The notes beneath the pieces were generated by a model, which saw only the letters and a list, made by a program, of their open reading frames with translations, had not been told where the DNA came from and did not search any database. Both the position numbers and the translations under genes were made by a program. A DNA stretch of 64,000 bases, taken from the NCBI GenBank assembly GCA_963669155.1, contig OZ022587.1, positions 871,108 to 935,107 of the forward strand, given 5' to 3'. Below, piece by piece: positions 35,303 through 48,562 of this stretch; position 1 is the first letter of the stretch; each line of letters begins with the position of its first letter. Source of the stretch: Arbacia lixula (taxonomy: Eukaryota > Echinodermata > Echinoidea > Arbacioida > Arbaciidae).

Positions 35303-36922
35303 TTTTTATTCCAAATTTTTGTGACATGGATATCTCAACAATGCATAGGCCATATTTCATGAAATTTTCATCATGTATGGACATATATGTGAACATGTTA
35401 CAGCAACATTTTCAAGGTCATGACGTCATCGTGACGTCATCTACGAGCAGTTTAATGAAAAACTATTACCTCATGTAGCTATAGAACTGGTCATCTCTGT
35501 GTAATGAAATTTGACATGCATATAATTAATGAGTAGCTAATTTATTTCATTGAAAAAAAACGCGCGCGTACGCGTATGTTAGTGCAAAAACGCGCGCGCA
35601 AAATTTTAAAATGCTCCAAATCAACTCAAAATTGTTTTGCATATGTTTCAGGCCATTTCTAGCATTTCAAAAATTTCCGCGCGTGCGCGCGCGTTCGCGC
35701 GTTTTTTCGTGCGTAACGCGAACAAAACGTCAAAATTCTGTTTTTTTACTGGATTCATGTTACTGACACTACATACAACACATCCTGTCATTTTGAGCCA
35801 TTTCCATGCAATAACAAGGTCGTGCGGGTGCGTCAAAGTTCAAAGTCTGCGCGTGCGTCAATACGTTTTTGTGTGCAAATATTGCAAAAAACATGACTAC
35901 CTTCAATCGGCCATAGCTCTTCAGAATGGCCGGTGACCCCCAATTTTTTTTCAATATTCTGAAAGAGTGGGAAATGTAGATGTGATTTAATGTTCGATTT
36001 ACCTTTTAAATTTATGTTGATGTCATCATATTGCCATATGAATCGAAAAAATGATTTTTCATGTATGACGTCATGAACTTTTTTACCCGCTTTTGTGTAT
36101 CTCAGTAATTCATGGTCAATTTTCTCCCAAATTTCAGTATGTTGTAGCTGAGACCTCGCTCCATAGTAGATGTTGCCTTCATTTTTCATTTTGATGACGT
36201 CTTCACGGTGTAAATTTCATTATACGCATGAATGTCAAAATCGCACTTCCGTGTTATGTCAATGGAAGTGGTATTTATGAAATGACATGACGAGCTTCTA
36301 GGAGATGTATCTCACTAATATGTCAAGCTTTCACTCTGAAATTTCAGTATATTGTAGCTGAGTCTACGAGCTTTCCGGAACGTTGTCTCCATTTTTTAAT
36401 CAGATGTCGGGATCATGGTGAAATTTCAGCTTGAATATCGATTTCTTAATCATTCTAGCCCCTGCTGGGCATTACGTGTTAAGTGAATGGGAAGATTTGT
36501 GGCTCAATAGGTAAGGCGCCGTTTTAAGATCTCGAGGCCCCCGGTTCGATTCCTGGCGTGGGTAGGGTCAACTTTTGCATTCCTTTTGCAATGTTTATTT
36601 TGCCATCTTCTTCTGTTCTATGCCTCACTTTGTCATTCTCTTTGAGATTTTCTTTCCAATTCTTTTTCTCTCACCCCATTCTCTTACATGACTATTAATC
36701 ACGTTAGCATAAACATGTTACCATTTAGGAAATTCTCTGAAATTTTAGTATAATAGGTGCCCTATGAGCTTTCTTGAGCGCTGTCTCACATGGCTTATGG
36801 ATAGTTGGTGTCACGAATGAAGGTCTATAGTTCACCGTGCATTTTCCAGCCCATGTCTGTGCATGAATTTGCCAATGCAGACCACCTGATACTTGTCCAC
36901 AAGTATGTCTCGTTATTATTTA
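35303..36922 (+). repeat. Satellite unit U22 (1,620 bp)
   Basis: Common class; GCGTATGTTAG near 35573 (CpG change in the alternating block) and CAGTATATTGTAG near 36346; copy at 58697. Confidence 0.95.
36493..36564 (+). pseudogene. tRNA-derived segment with A and B boxes
   Basis: A box 36500-36511, B box 36543-36553; same sequence as 16437-16508. Confidence 0.7.
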
Positions 36923-38551
36923 TTTTTATTCCTATTTTTTGTGACATGGATATCTCAACAATGCATGGACCATGTTTCATCAAATGTTCATCATGTATAG
37001 GTATATATGTGAACATGGTCCAGCAACATTTTCAAGGTCATTACGTAATCGTGACGTCATGCACGAGCAATTTAATGAAAATCGATTATCTCATGTAGCT
37101 CTAAAACCGTTCATCTCTGTGTAATGAAATTTGGCATGTATATAATTAATGACAAGACAATTAATTTCAATGAAAAAAAACGCGCGCGTACGCGTACGTT
37201 AGTGCATTAACGCGCGCGTAAAATAAAAAAATGCTCCAAATCAACTAGAAATTGTTTTGCATATGTTTGAGGCCATTTCTAGCATTTTTGAAATTTCCGC
37301 GCGTACGCGCGCGCGCGCGCGTTTTTCCGTCCGTTTAGCAAATGCAACGTCGGAAACCCGTTTTTTCACTGGATTCATGTTTCTGACACTTCAAACAACA
37401 CATCCTGAAATTTTGAGCCATTTCTATGCAATAATAAGGTCGTGCGAGTGCGTCAAAGTTCAAAGTCCGCGCGTGCGTCAATACGTTTTTGTGTGCAAAT
37501 ATTGCAAAAAACATGACCACCTTCAATCGGCCATAGCTCCTCAGAATGGCTGGTGACCCCCAATTTTTTTTTCATATTTTGAAAGAGTGGGAACTGTAGA
37601 TGCTATTTCATGTATCATTTGGTCGTTAAATACATCGTAACGTCATCATATTGCCATATGAATCGAAAAAATCAATTTTCATGTATGACGTCATAAACTT
37701 TTTTACCCGTTCTTGCGTATCTCAGTAATCTTTGGTCAATTTTGTTCCAAATTTCAGTATGTGATAGCTGAGACATTGCTCTATGAGAAATTAGCCCTAA
37801 TATTTCGATAGGATTCCATCTTCATGGTATAAATTTGATTATAGACATTAATGTCAAAATCGATCGCATGTACGTGTTATGTCAATGGAAGGGGTATTTA
37901 TTAAATGACATGACGATCTTCTAGGAGCTGTATCTCGCTTATGTTCAATTCTGTTACTCTGAAATTTTAGTATGTTGTAGCTGAGTCTACTAGCTTTCGG
38001 GGACGTCATCTTTATTTTTTAATCAGATGTCGCGATCATGGCGAAATTTCATCTTGAATATCAATTTCTTAATCATTCTAGCCCCTGCTGGGCATTACGT
38101 GTTAAGTGAATGGGAAGATGTGTGGCTCAATTGGTAAGGCGCCGCGTTTTAAGATCTCGAGGCCCCCGGTTCGATTCCTGGAGTGGGTAGGGTAAATTTT
38201 TGCATTCCTTTTACAATGTTTCTTTTGCCATCTCCTTCTGTTCTATCCCTCACTTTGTCTTTCTCTTTGAGATTTTCTTTCCCATTCGTTTTCTCTCGCC
38301 CCTTTATCTTACGTGGCTATTAATTACATGTTAGCACAATATACATGTACCATTTAGGCATGTCTCTGAAATGTACGTTAGTAGACATTGTAGGTGCGCT
38401 CTGAGCTTTCTTGAGCGGAGTCTCTGATTGCTTATGAATAGATGGTGTCACGATTGAAGGTCCATATCACCGTGCATTTTCTAGCCCATGTCAGTGCATG
38501 AATTTGCCAATGCAGACCACCTTATACTTGTCCACAAGTATGTCTCGTTTA
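36923..38551 (+). repeat. Divergent satellite unit U23 (1,629 bp)
   Basis: Diverged along its whole length from the (TTTA) tract at 36,914 to the next one at 38,545, but keeps every part, including tRNA-like segment and terminal hairpin. The third alternating run is longer (about 37298-37322). Its body resembles the units at 47136 and 3268. Copy at 60317. Confidence 0.94.
38116..38189 (+). pseudogene. tRNA-derived segment, divergent version
   Basis: A box 38123-38134 (TGGCTCAATTGG), intact B box 38168-38178. Two extra bases (CG) after GGCGCC make the box spacing 45 nt. Acceptor strands AGATGTG and AGTGGGT still do not pair. The T4 downstream becomes a T5 at about 38200. Confidence 0.68.
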
Positions 38552-39741
38552 TTTTTATTCCAAATTTTTGTGACATGGATATCTCAACAATGCATAGGCC
38601 ATATTTCATGAGATGTTCATCATGTATGGACATATATGTGAACATGTTACAGCAACATTTTCAAGGTCATGACGTCATCGTGACGTCATCTACGAGCAGT
38701 TTAATGAAAAACTATTACCTCATGTAGCTCTAGAACTGGTCATCTCTGTGTAATGAAATTTGACATGCATATAATTAATGAGTAGCTAATAAATTTCATT
38801 GAAAAAAAACGCGCGCGTACGCGTACGTTAGTGCAAAAACGCGCGCGCAAAATTTTAAAATGCTCCAAATCAACTTAAAATTGTTTTGCATATGTTTCAG
38901 GCCATTTCTAGCATTTCTAAAATTTACGCGCGTGCGCGCGCGTTTGCGCGTTTTTTCGTGCGTAACGCGAACAAAACGTCAAAATTCTGTTTTTTTACTG
39001 GATTCATGTTACTGACACTACATACAACACATCCTGTCATTTTGAGCCATTTCCATGCAATAACAAGGTCGTGCGGGTGCGTCAAAGTTCAAAGTCTGCG
39101 CGTGCGTCAATACGTTTTTGTGTGCAAATATTGCAAAAAACATGACTACCTTCAATCGGCCATAGCTCTTCAGAATGGCCGGTGACCCCCAATTTTTTTT
39201 CAATATTCTGAAAGAGTGGGAAATGTAGATGTGATTTAATGTTCGATTTACCTTTGAAATTTATGTTCATGTCATCATATTGCCATATGAATCGAAAAAA
39301 TGATTTTTCATGTATGACGTCATGAACTTTTTTACCCGCTTTTGTGTATCTCAGTAATTCATGGTCAATTTTCTCCCAAATTTCAGTATGTTGTAGCTGA
39401 GACCTCGCTCCATAGTAGGAGTTGCCTTCATTTTTCATTTTGATGACGTCTTCACGGTGTAAATTTCATTATACGCATGAATGTCAAAATCGCACTTCCG
39501 TGTTATGTCAATGGAAGTGGTATTTATGAAATGACATGACGAGCTTCTAGGAGATGTATCTCACTAATATGTCAAGCTTTCACTCTGAAATTTCAGTATG
39601 TTGTAGCTGAGTCTACGAGCTTTCCGGAACGTTGTCTCCATTTTTTAATCAGATGTCGGGATCATGGTGAAATTTCAGCTTGAATATCGATTTCTTAATC
39701 ATTCTAGCCCCTGCTGGGCATTACGTGTTAAGTGAATGGGA

Positions 39742-39813
39742 AGATTTGTGGCTCAATAGGTAAGGCGCCGTTTTAAGATCTCGAGGCCCCCGGTTCGATT
39801 CCTGGCGTGGGTA
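39742..39813 (+). pseudogene. tRNA-derived segment with A and B boxes
   Basis: A box 39749-39760, B box 39792-39802; same sequence as 16437-16508. Confidence 0.7.
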
Positions 39814-40170
39814 GGGTCAACTTTTGCATTCCTTTTGCAATGTTTATTTTGCCATCTTCTTCTGTTCTATCCCTCACTTTTTCATTCTCTTTGAGATTTT
39901 CTTTGCAATTCTTTTTTCTCTCGCCCCATTCTCTTACATGACTATTAATCACGTTAGCATAAACATGTTACCATTTAGGAAATTCTCTGAAATGTTAGTA
40001 TAATAGGTGCCCTATGAGCTTTCTTGAGCGATGTCTCACATTGCTTATGGATAGACGGTGTCACGAATGAAGGTCTATAGTTCACCGTGCATTTTCCAGC
40101 CCATGTCTGTGCATGAATTTGCCAATGCAGACCACCTGATACTTGTCCACAAGTATGTCTCGTTATTATT

Positions 40171-40392
40171 AGGTGGTCTGCCATGCAGATCACCTCTTGT
40201 TTTTGTCCGAATTTTCTTTCTTTATTATTATTATTATTAGGTGGTCTGTCGCCAACGACAGATCACCTCTTAATTTCGTTAGAATTTTCTTTCTTTATTT
40301 ATTATTTATTAGGTGGTCTGTCGCCAACGACAGATCACCTCTTAATTTCGTTAGAATTTTCTTTCTTTATTATTTATTTATTTATTTATTTA
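40171..40392 (+). repeat. Hairpin module run (3 copies)
   Basis: Modules start at 40171 (shortened stem CTGCCATGCAG), 40239 and 40311 (both TCG type). Same order as 6797-7078 minus its last module, with a longer TTTA tract instead. Confidence 0.9.
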
Positions 40393-42008
40393 TTTTTATT
40401 CCAAATTTTTGTGACATGGATATCTCAACAATGCATAGGCCATATTTCATGAAATGTTCATCATGTATGGACATATATGTGAACATGTTACAGCAACATT
40501 TTCAAGGTCATGACGTCATCGTGACGTCATCTACGAGCAGTTTAATGAAAAACTATTACCTCATGTAGCTCTAGAACTGGTCATCTCTGTGTAATGAAAT
40601 TTGGCATGCATATAATTAATGAGTAGCTAATTAATTTCATTGAAAAAAAAACGCGCGCGTACGCGTACGTTAGTGCAAAAACGCGCGCGCAAAATTTTAA
40701 AATGCTCCAAATCAACTAAAAAATGTTTTGCATATGTTTCAGGCCATTTCTAGCATTTCAAAAATTTCCGCGCGTGCGCGCGCGTTCGCGCGTTTTTTCG
40801 TGCGTAACGCGAACAAAACGTCAAAATTCTGTTTTTCTACTAGATTCATGTTACTGACACTACATACAACACATCCTGTCATTTTGAGCCATTTCCATGC
40901 AATAACAAGGTCGTGCGGGTGCGTCAAAGTTCAAAGTCTGCGCGTGCGTCAATACGTTTTTGTGTGCAAATATTGCAAAAAACATGACTACCTTCAATCG
41001 GCCATAGCTCTTCAGAATGGCCGGTGACCTCCAATTTTTTTTCAATATTCTGAAAGAGTGGGAAATGTAGATGTGATTTAATGTTCGATTTACCTTTTAA
41101 ATTTATGCTGATGTCATCATATTGCCATATGAATCGAAAAAATGATTTTTCATGTATGACGTCATGAACTTTTTTACCCGCTTTTGTGTATCTCAGTAAT
41201 TCATGGTCAATTTTCTCCCAAATTTCAGTATGTTGTAGCTGAGACCTCGCTCCATAGTAGGAGTTGCCTTCATTTTTCATTTTGATGACGTCTTCACGGT
41301 GTAAATTTCATTATACGCATGAATGTCAAAATCGCACTTCCGTGTTATGTCAATGGAAGTGGTATTTATGAAATGACATGACGAGCTTCTAGGAGATGTA
41401 TCTCACTAATATGTCAAGCTTTCACTCTGAAATTTCAGTATGTTGTAGCTGAGTCTACGAGCTTTCCGGAACGTTGTCTCTATTTTTTAATCAGATGTCG
41501 GGATCATGGTGAAATTTCAGCTTGAATATCGATTTCTTAATCATTCTAGCCCCTGCTGGGCATTACGTGTTAAGTGAATGGGAAGATTTGTGGCTCAATA
41601 GGTAAGGCGCCGTTTTAAGATCTCGAGGCCCCCGGTTCGATTCCTGGCGTGGGTAGGGTCAACTTTTGCATTCCTTTTGCAATGTTTATTTTGCCATCTT
41701 CTTCTGTTCTATGCCTCACTTTGTCATTCTCTTTGAGATTTTCTTTCCAATTCTTTTTTCTCTCACCCCATTCTCTTACATGACTATTAATCACGTTAGC
41801 ATAAACATGTTACCATTTAGGAAATTCTCTGAAATTTTAGTATAATAGGTGCCCTATGAGCTTTCTTGAGCGCTGTCTCACATTGCTTATGGATAGTTGG
41901 TGTCACGAATGAAGGTCTATAGTTCACCGTGCATTTTCCAGCCCATGTCTGTGCATGAATTTGCCAATGCAGACCACCTGATACTTGTCCACAAGTATGT
42001 CTCGTTTA
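40393..42008 (+). repeat. Satellite unit U25 (1,616 bp)
   Basis: Near-identical copy of U8 (12008), offset about 28,384 bp; the differences seen are in A and T runs. Confidence 0.95.
41584..41655 (+). pseudogene. tRNA-derived segment with A and B boxes
   Basis: A box 41591-41602, B box 41634-41644; same sequence as 16437-16508. Confidence 0.7.
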
Positions 42009-43630
42009 TTTTTATTCCAAATTTTTGTGACATGGATATCTCAACAATGCATAGGCCATATTTCATGAAATGTTCATCATGTATGGACATATATGTGAAC
42101 ATGTTACAGCAACATTTTCAAGGTCATGACGTCATCGTGACGTCATCTACGAGCAGTTTAATGAAAAACTATTACCTCATGTAGCTCTAGAACTGGTCAT
42201 TTCTGTGTAATGAAATTTGACATGCATATAATTAATGAGTAGCTAATAAATTTCATTGAAAAAAAACGCGCGCGTACGTGTACGTTAGTGCAAAAACGCG
42301 CGCGCAAAATTTTAAAATGCTCCAAATCAACTCAAAATTGTTTTGCATATGTTTCAGGCCATTTCTAGCATTTCAAAAATTTCCGCGCGTGCGCGCGCGT
42401 TCGCGCGTTTTTTCGTGCGTAACGCGAACAAAACGTCAAAATTCTGTTTTTTTACTGGATTCATGTTACTGACACTACATACAACACATCCTGTCATTTT
42501 GAGCCATTTCCATGCAATAACAAGGTCGTGCGGGTGCGTCAAAGTTCAAAGTCTGCGCGTGCGTCAATACGTTTTTGTGTGCAAATATTGCAAAAAACAT
42601 GACTACCTTCAATCGGCCATAGCTCTTCAGAATGGCCGGTGACCCCCAATTTTTTTTCAATATTCTGAAAGAGTGGGAAATGTAGATGTGATTTAATGTT
42701 CGATTTACCTTTTAAATTTATGTTGATGTCATCATATTGCCATATGAATCGAAAAAATGATTTTTCATGTATGACGTCATGAACTTTTTTACCCGCTTTT
42801 GTGTATCTTAGTAATTCATGGTCAATTTTCTCCCAAATTTCAGTATGTTGTAGCTGAGACCTCGCTCCATAGTAGGAGTTGCCCTTATTTTTCATTTTGA
42901 TGACGTCTTCACGGTGTAAATTTCATTATACGCATGAATGTCAAAATCGCACTTCCGTGTTATGTCAATGGAAGTGGTATTTATGAAATGACATGACGAG
43001 CTTCTAGGAGATGTATCTCACTAATATGTCAAGCTTTCACTCTGAAATTTCAGTATGTTGTAGCTGAGTCTACGAGCTTTCCGAAACGTTGTCTCCATTT
43101 TTGAATCAGATGTCGGGATCATGGTGAAATTTCAGCTTGAATATCGATTTCTTAATCATTCTAGCCCCTGCTGGGCATTACGTGTTAAGTGAATGGGAAG
43201 ATTTGTGGCTCAATAGGTAAGGCGCCGTTTTAAGATCTCGAGGCCCCCGGTTCGATTCCTGGCGTGGGTAGGGTCAACTTTTGCATTCCTTTTGCAATGT
43301 TTATTTTGCCATCTTCTTCTGTTCTATGCCTCACTTTGTCATTCTCTTTGAGATTTTCTTTCCAATTCTTTTTTCTCTCACCCCATTCTCTTACATGACT
43401 ATTAATCACGTTAGCATAAACATGTTACCATTTAGGAAATTCTCTGAAATGTTAGTATAATAGGTGCCCTATGAGCTTTCTTGAGCGCTGTCTCACATTG
43501 CTTATGGATAGTTGGTGTCACGAATGAAGGTCTATAGTTCACCGTGCATTTTCCAGCCCATGTCTGTGCATGAATTTGCCAATGCAGACCACCTGATACT
43601 TGTCCACAAGTATGTCTCGTTATTTATTTA
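42009..43630 (+). repeat. Satellite unit U26 (1,622 bp)
   Basis: Copy of U9 up to about 42,930-42,980; then carries other markers (CCGAAACG near 43081, TTTTGAATCAG near 43097), so it switches template inside the 210-bp sub-repeats. Confidence 0.95.
43199..43270 (+). pseudogene. tRNA-derived segment with A and B boxes
   Basis: A box 43206-43217, B box 43249-43259; same sequence as 16437-16508. Confidence 0.7.
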
Positions 43631-44824
43631 TTTTTATTCCAAATTTTTGTGACATGGATATCTCAACAATGCATAAGCCATATTTCATGAAATGTTCATC
43701 ATGTATGGACATATATGTGAACATGTTACAGCAACATTTTCAAGGTCATGACGTCATCGTGACGTCATCTACGAGCAGTTTAATGAAAAACTATTACCTC
43801 ATGTAGCTCTAGAACTGGTCATCTCTGTGTAATGAAATTTGACATGCATATAATTAATGAGTAGTTAATTAATTTCATTGAAAAAAAACGCGCGCGTACG
43901 CGTACGTTAGTGCAAAAACGCGCGCGCAAAATTTTAAAATGCTCCAAATCAACTCAAAATTGTTTTGCATATGTTTCAGGCCATTTCTAGCATTTCTAAA
44001 ATTTACGCGCGTGCGCGCGCGTTCGCGCGTTTTTTCGTGCGTAACGCGAACAAAACGTCAAAATTCTGTTTTTTTACTGGATTCATGTTACTGACACTAC
44101 ATACAACACATCCTGTCATTTTGAGCCATTTCCATGCAATAACAAGGTCGTGCGGGTGCGTCAAAGTTCAAAGTCTGCGCGTGCGTCAATACGTTTTTGT
44201 GTGCAAATATTGCAAAAAACATGACTACCTTCAATCGGCCATAGCTCTTCAGAATGGCCGGTGACCCCCAATTTTTTTTCAATATTCTGAAAGAGTGGGA
44301 AATGTAGATGTGATTTAATGTTCGATTTACCTTTTAAATTTATGTTGATGTCATCATATTGCCATATGAATCGAAAAAATGATTTTTCATGTATGACGTC
44401 ATGAACTTTTTTACCCGCTTTTGTGTATCTCAGTAATTCATGGTCAATTTTCTCCCAAATTTCAGTATGTTGTAGCTGAGACCTCGCTCCATAGTAGAAG
44501 TTGCCTTCATTTTTCATTTTGATGACGTCTTCACGGTGTAAATTTCATTATACGCATGAATGTCAAAATCGCACTTCCGTGTTATGTCAATGGAAGTGGT
44601 ATTTATGAAATGACATGACGAGCTTCTAGGAGATGTATCTCACTAATATGTCAAGCTTTCACTCTGAAATTTCAGTATGTTGTAGCTGAGTCTACGAGCT
44701 TTCCGGAACGTTGTCTCCATTTTTTAATCAGATGTCGGGATCATGGTGAAATTTCAGCTTGAATATCGATTTCTTAATCATTCTAGCCCCTGCTGGCCGG
44801 GCATTACGTGTTAAGTGAACGGGA

Positions 44825-44896
44825 AGAATTGTGGCTCAATGGGTAAGGCGCCGTTTTAAGATCACGACTCCCCCGGTTCGATTCCTCGAGTGGGTA
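44825..44896 (+). pseudogene. tRNA-derived segment, divergent version
   Basis: A box 44832-44843 (TGGCTCAATGGG), intact B box 44875-44885. Acceptor start AGAATTG; the T stem is weaker because the right arm reads CCTCG. Confidence 0.66.
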
Positions 44897-45241
44897 GGTT
44901 CAACTTTTGTATTCCTTTTGCAATGTTTATTTTGCCGCCTTCTTCTGTTCTGTCCCTCACTTTGTCATTCTCTTTGAGATTTTATTTCCCATTTTTTTTC
45001 TCTCGCAAGTTTATCTTACATGACTATTAATTACATGTTGTTAGCATACATTGAACCATTAACACGATTTACGCAAGTCCCTAAAATGTTGATAATGATA
45101 TAGGTGCGCTATGAGCTTACTTCAACGGACGTTGTCCCTGATTTTTAATGACTGCATGGTTTCACCGTGCATTAGTTAGAACTTAGCATGAATTTCCAGA
45201 CAGACCACCTCATACTTGTACACAAGTATCTCTCGTTTATT

Positions 45242-45362
45242 AGGTGGTCTGCCATGCCATGGCAGATCACCTCTTGTGTTTGTCCGAATTTTCTTTCTTT
45301 ATTAGGTGGTCTGTCGTGCACCGACAGATCACCTTCTAATTTCGTCAGAATCTTCTATCTTA
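45242..45362 (+). repeat. Hairpin module run (2 copies), unusual second loop
   Basis: Modules at 45242 (CCATG type) and 45304. The second has left arm AGGTGGTCTGTCG and right arm CGACAGATCACCT as in the TCG type, but the loop is TGCAC instead of CCAA, and the tail reads TTTCGTCAGAATCTTC. Confidence 0.9.
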
Positions 45363-46563
45363 TTTTTATTCCTTGCCCCCCACTTTTTTGTGGCATGGAT
45401 ATCTCAAGAATGCACGTGTCATGTCTTATGATATTTTTACCATGTATAGGTATACATGTGAACTTGCGAAAATAACATTTTCAAGGTCATGGCATAATCG
45501 TGACGTCATCTACGAGCAATTTAATGAAAACCTATTAACGTTCATATCTCCAGAACTGATCATATTTAGCCAATGAAAATTTAGATGCATAAAATTGATG
45601 ATGTGACAATAAATTTTAATGAATAAAAACGCGCGCGTACGCGTGCGTTAGTGCAAAATCGCGCGCGCAAAATTTTAAAATGCTCAAAATCAACTCAAAA
45701 TTGTTTTGCATATGTTTCAGGTCATTTCAAACATCTCAAAAATTTCCGCGCGTGTGCGCGCGTTCGCGCGTTTTTTCGTGCGTAACGCGTACGCAGACTC
45801 AAAATTCCATTTTTTTTACTGGTTTCATGTCTCTGACACTACAAACAGCACATCCTGCAATTTTGAGCCATTTCCATGCCATAACAAGGTCGTGCGGGTA
45901 CGTCAAAGTTGAAAGTCTGCGCGTGCGTCAATACGTTTTTGTGTGCAAATATTGCAAAAAGCATGACTACCTTCAATCGGCCATAGCTCTTTAAAATGGC
46001 CGGTGACCCCCATTTTTTTTTTAATATTTGGAAAGAGTGGGAATTGTAAATGCTATTTCATGTATCATTTGGTCGTTAAAAACATCGTGACGTCATCATA
46101 TTGCCATATGAATCGAAAAAAATAATTTTCATGTATGACGTCATAAACTTTTTTACCCGTTCTTGCGTATCTCAGTAATCCTTGGTCAATTTTCTTCCAA
46201 ATTTCAGTATGTGATAGCTGAGACATTGCGCTATGTTAAACTAGCCCTAATTTATTAATAGACTTCCATCTTCATGGTATAAATTTGATTATAGTCATTC
46301 ATGTCAAAATCGGTCATATGCATGTTTTATGTCAATGGAAGGGGTATTTATGAAATGACATGACGAGCTTCTAGGAGCTGTATCTCGCTCATGTTCAATT
46401 CTGTTACTCTGAAATGTTAGTATGTTGTAGCTGAGTCTACTAGCTTTCGAGGACGTCATCTTTTTTTTAATCAAATGTCGCGATCATAGCGAAATTTCAG
46501 CTTGAATATCAATTTCTTAATCATTCTAGCCCCTGATGGGCATTACGTGTTAAGTGAATGGGA

Positions 46564-46635
46564 AGATTTGTGGCTCAATAGGTAAGGCGCCGTTTTAAGA
46601 TCTCGAGGCCCCCGGTTCGATTCCTGGCGTGGGTA
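46564..46635 (+). pseudogene. tRNA-derived segment with A and B boxes
   Basis: A box 46571-46582, B box 46614-46624; common-class sequence on a divergent body. Confidence 0.7.
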
Positions 46636-46993
46636 GGGTCAACTTTTGCATTCCTTTTGCAATGTTTATTTTGCCATCTTCTTCTGTTCTATGCCTCACT
46701 TTGTCATTCTCTTTGAGATTTTCTTTCCAATTCTTTTTTCTCTCACCCCATTCTCTTACATGACTATTAATCACGTTAGCATAAACATGTTACCATTTAG
46801 GAAATTCTCTGAAATTTTAGTATAATAGGTGCCCTATGAGCTTTCTTGAGCGCTGTCTCACATTGCTTATGGATAGTTGGTGTCACGAATGAAGGTCTAT
46901 AGTTCACCGTGCATTTTCCAGCCCATGTCTGTGCATGAATTTGCCAATGCAGACCACCTGATACTTGTCCACAAGTATGTCTCGTTATTTATT

Positions 46994-47135
46994 AGGTGGT
47001 CTGCCATGCAGATCACCTCTTGTGTTTGTCCGAATTTTCTTTCTTTATTTATTTATTTATTTATTAGGTGGTCTGCCATGCCATGGCAGATCACCTCTTG
47101 TTTTTGTCCGAATTTTCTTTCTTTATTATTATTTA
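46994..47135 (+). repeat. Hairpin module run (2 copies)
   Basis: Modules at 46994 (shortened stem CTGCCATGCAG) and 47066 (CCATG type); both have the TTTGTCCGAATTTTC tail. Confidence 0.9.
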
Positions 47136-48181
47136 TTTTTATTCCAAAATTTTGTGACATGGATATCTCAACAATGCATGGACCATGTTTCATCAAATGT
47201 TCATCATGTATAGGTATATATGTGAACATGTTACAGGAACATTTTCAAGGTCATTACATAATCATGACGTCATGTACGAGCAATTTAATGAAAATCTATT
47301 ATTTCATGTAGCTCTAAAACCGTTCATCTCTGTGTAATGAAATTTGGCATGTATATAATTAATGACAAGACAGTTAATTTCAATGAAAAAAACGCGCGCG
47401 TACGCGTACGTTAGTGCATTAACGCGCGCGTAAAATAAAAAAATGCTCCAAATCAACTAGAAATTGTTTTGCATATGTTTGAGGCCATTTCTAGCATTTT
47501 TCAAATTTCCGCGCGTACGCGCGCGCGCGCGCGTTTTTCCGTGCGTTTAGCAAACGCAACGTCGGAGAACCGTTTTTTTTACTGGATTCATGTTTCTGAC
47601 ACTGCAAACAACACATCCTGAAATTTTGAGCCATTTCCATGCAATAATAAGGTCGTACTGGTGCGTCAAAGTTCAAAGTCCGCGCGTGCGTCAATACGTT
47701 TTTGTGTGCAAATATTGCAAAAAACATGACCACCTTCAATCGGCCATAGCTCCTCAGAATGGCTGGTGACCCCCAATTTTTTTTTCATGTTTTGAAAGAG
47801 TGGGAACTGTAAATGCTATTTCATGTATCATTTGATCGTTAAATACATCGTAACGTCATCATATTGCCATATGAATCGAAAAAATCAATTTTCATGTATG
47901 ACTTCATAAACTTTTTTGCCCGTTCTTGCGTATCTCAGTAATCTTTGGTCAATTTTGTTTCAAATTTTAGTATGTGATAGCTGAGACATTGTTCTATGAG
48001 AAATTAGCCCTAATATTTCAATAGGATTCCATCTTCATGGTACAAATTTGATTATAGACATGAATGTCAAAATCGGTCGTATATACGTGTTATGTCAATG
48101 GAAGGGGTATTTATTTAATGACATGACGATCTTCTAGGAGCTGTATCTCGCTTATGTTCAAATCTGTTACTCTGAAATTTT

Positions 48182-48222
48182 AGTATGTTGTAGCTGAGTC
48201 TACTCAGTATGTTGTAGCTGAG
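48182..48222 (+). repeat. Recombination junction, duplicated sub-repeat core
   Basis: AGTATGTTGTAGCTGAG occurs at 48182-48198 and again at 48206-48222, separated by TCTACTC only. Left copy is followed by TCTACT (second sub-repeat signature), right copy by ACCTCG (first sub-repeat signature). Confidence 0.9.
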
Positions 48223-48562
48223 ACCTCGCTCCATAGTAAGAGTTGCCTTCATTTTTCATTTTGATGACGTCTTCACGGTGTAAATTTCATTATACGCATG
48301 AATGTCAAAATCGCACTTCCGTGTTATGTCAATGGAAGTGGTATTTATGAAATGACATGACGAGCTTCTAGGAGATGTATCTCACTAATATGTCAAGCTT
48401 TCACTCTGAAATTTCAGTATGTTGTAGCTGAGTCTACGAGCTTTCCGGAACGTTGTCTCCATTTTTTAATCAGATGTCGGGATCATGGTGAAATTTCAGC
48501 TTGAATATCGATTTCTTAATCATTCTAGCCCCTGCTGGGCATTACGTGTTAAGTGAATGGGA

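Larger units (their letters stand above)
38552..40392 (+). repeat. Satellite unit U24 (1,841 bp), three modules
   Basis: Near-identical to U4 (5178) at an offset of 33,374 bp up to the module run, which has three modules instead of four. Copy at 61946. Confidence 0.95.
33672..40606 (+). repeat. Duplicated block, first copy (partner 57066-64000)
   Basis: At least 6.9 kb covering U21-U24 and the start of U25 recurs at a constant offset of 23,394 bp and runs out of the window. Confidence 0.92.
43631..45362 (+). repeat. Chimeric unit U27 (1,732 bp): common body, divergent tail
   Basis: Common class up to CCCCTGCTGG near 44795, then a divergent tRNA-like segment and tail (GTCTCGCAAGTTTATC-type changes, CATGTTGTTAGC) to the end. 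Two modules close it. Confidence 0.93.
45363..47135 (+). repeat. Chimeric unit U28 (1,773 bp): divergent body, common tail
   Basis: Divergent along 45363 to about 46,530 (opens TTATTCCTTGCCCCCC; ATGTGATAGCTGAG near 46208), then common-class tRNA-like segment and tail, i.e. the reciprocal combination to U27. Two modules. Confidence 0.93.

Noticed and set aside
40173..40568. Longer frames of up to 131 codons through the module runs
   Set aside because: They are translations of hairpin modules and TTTA repeats (repeated Phe, Leu, Ile); their length simply follows module number.
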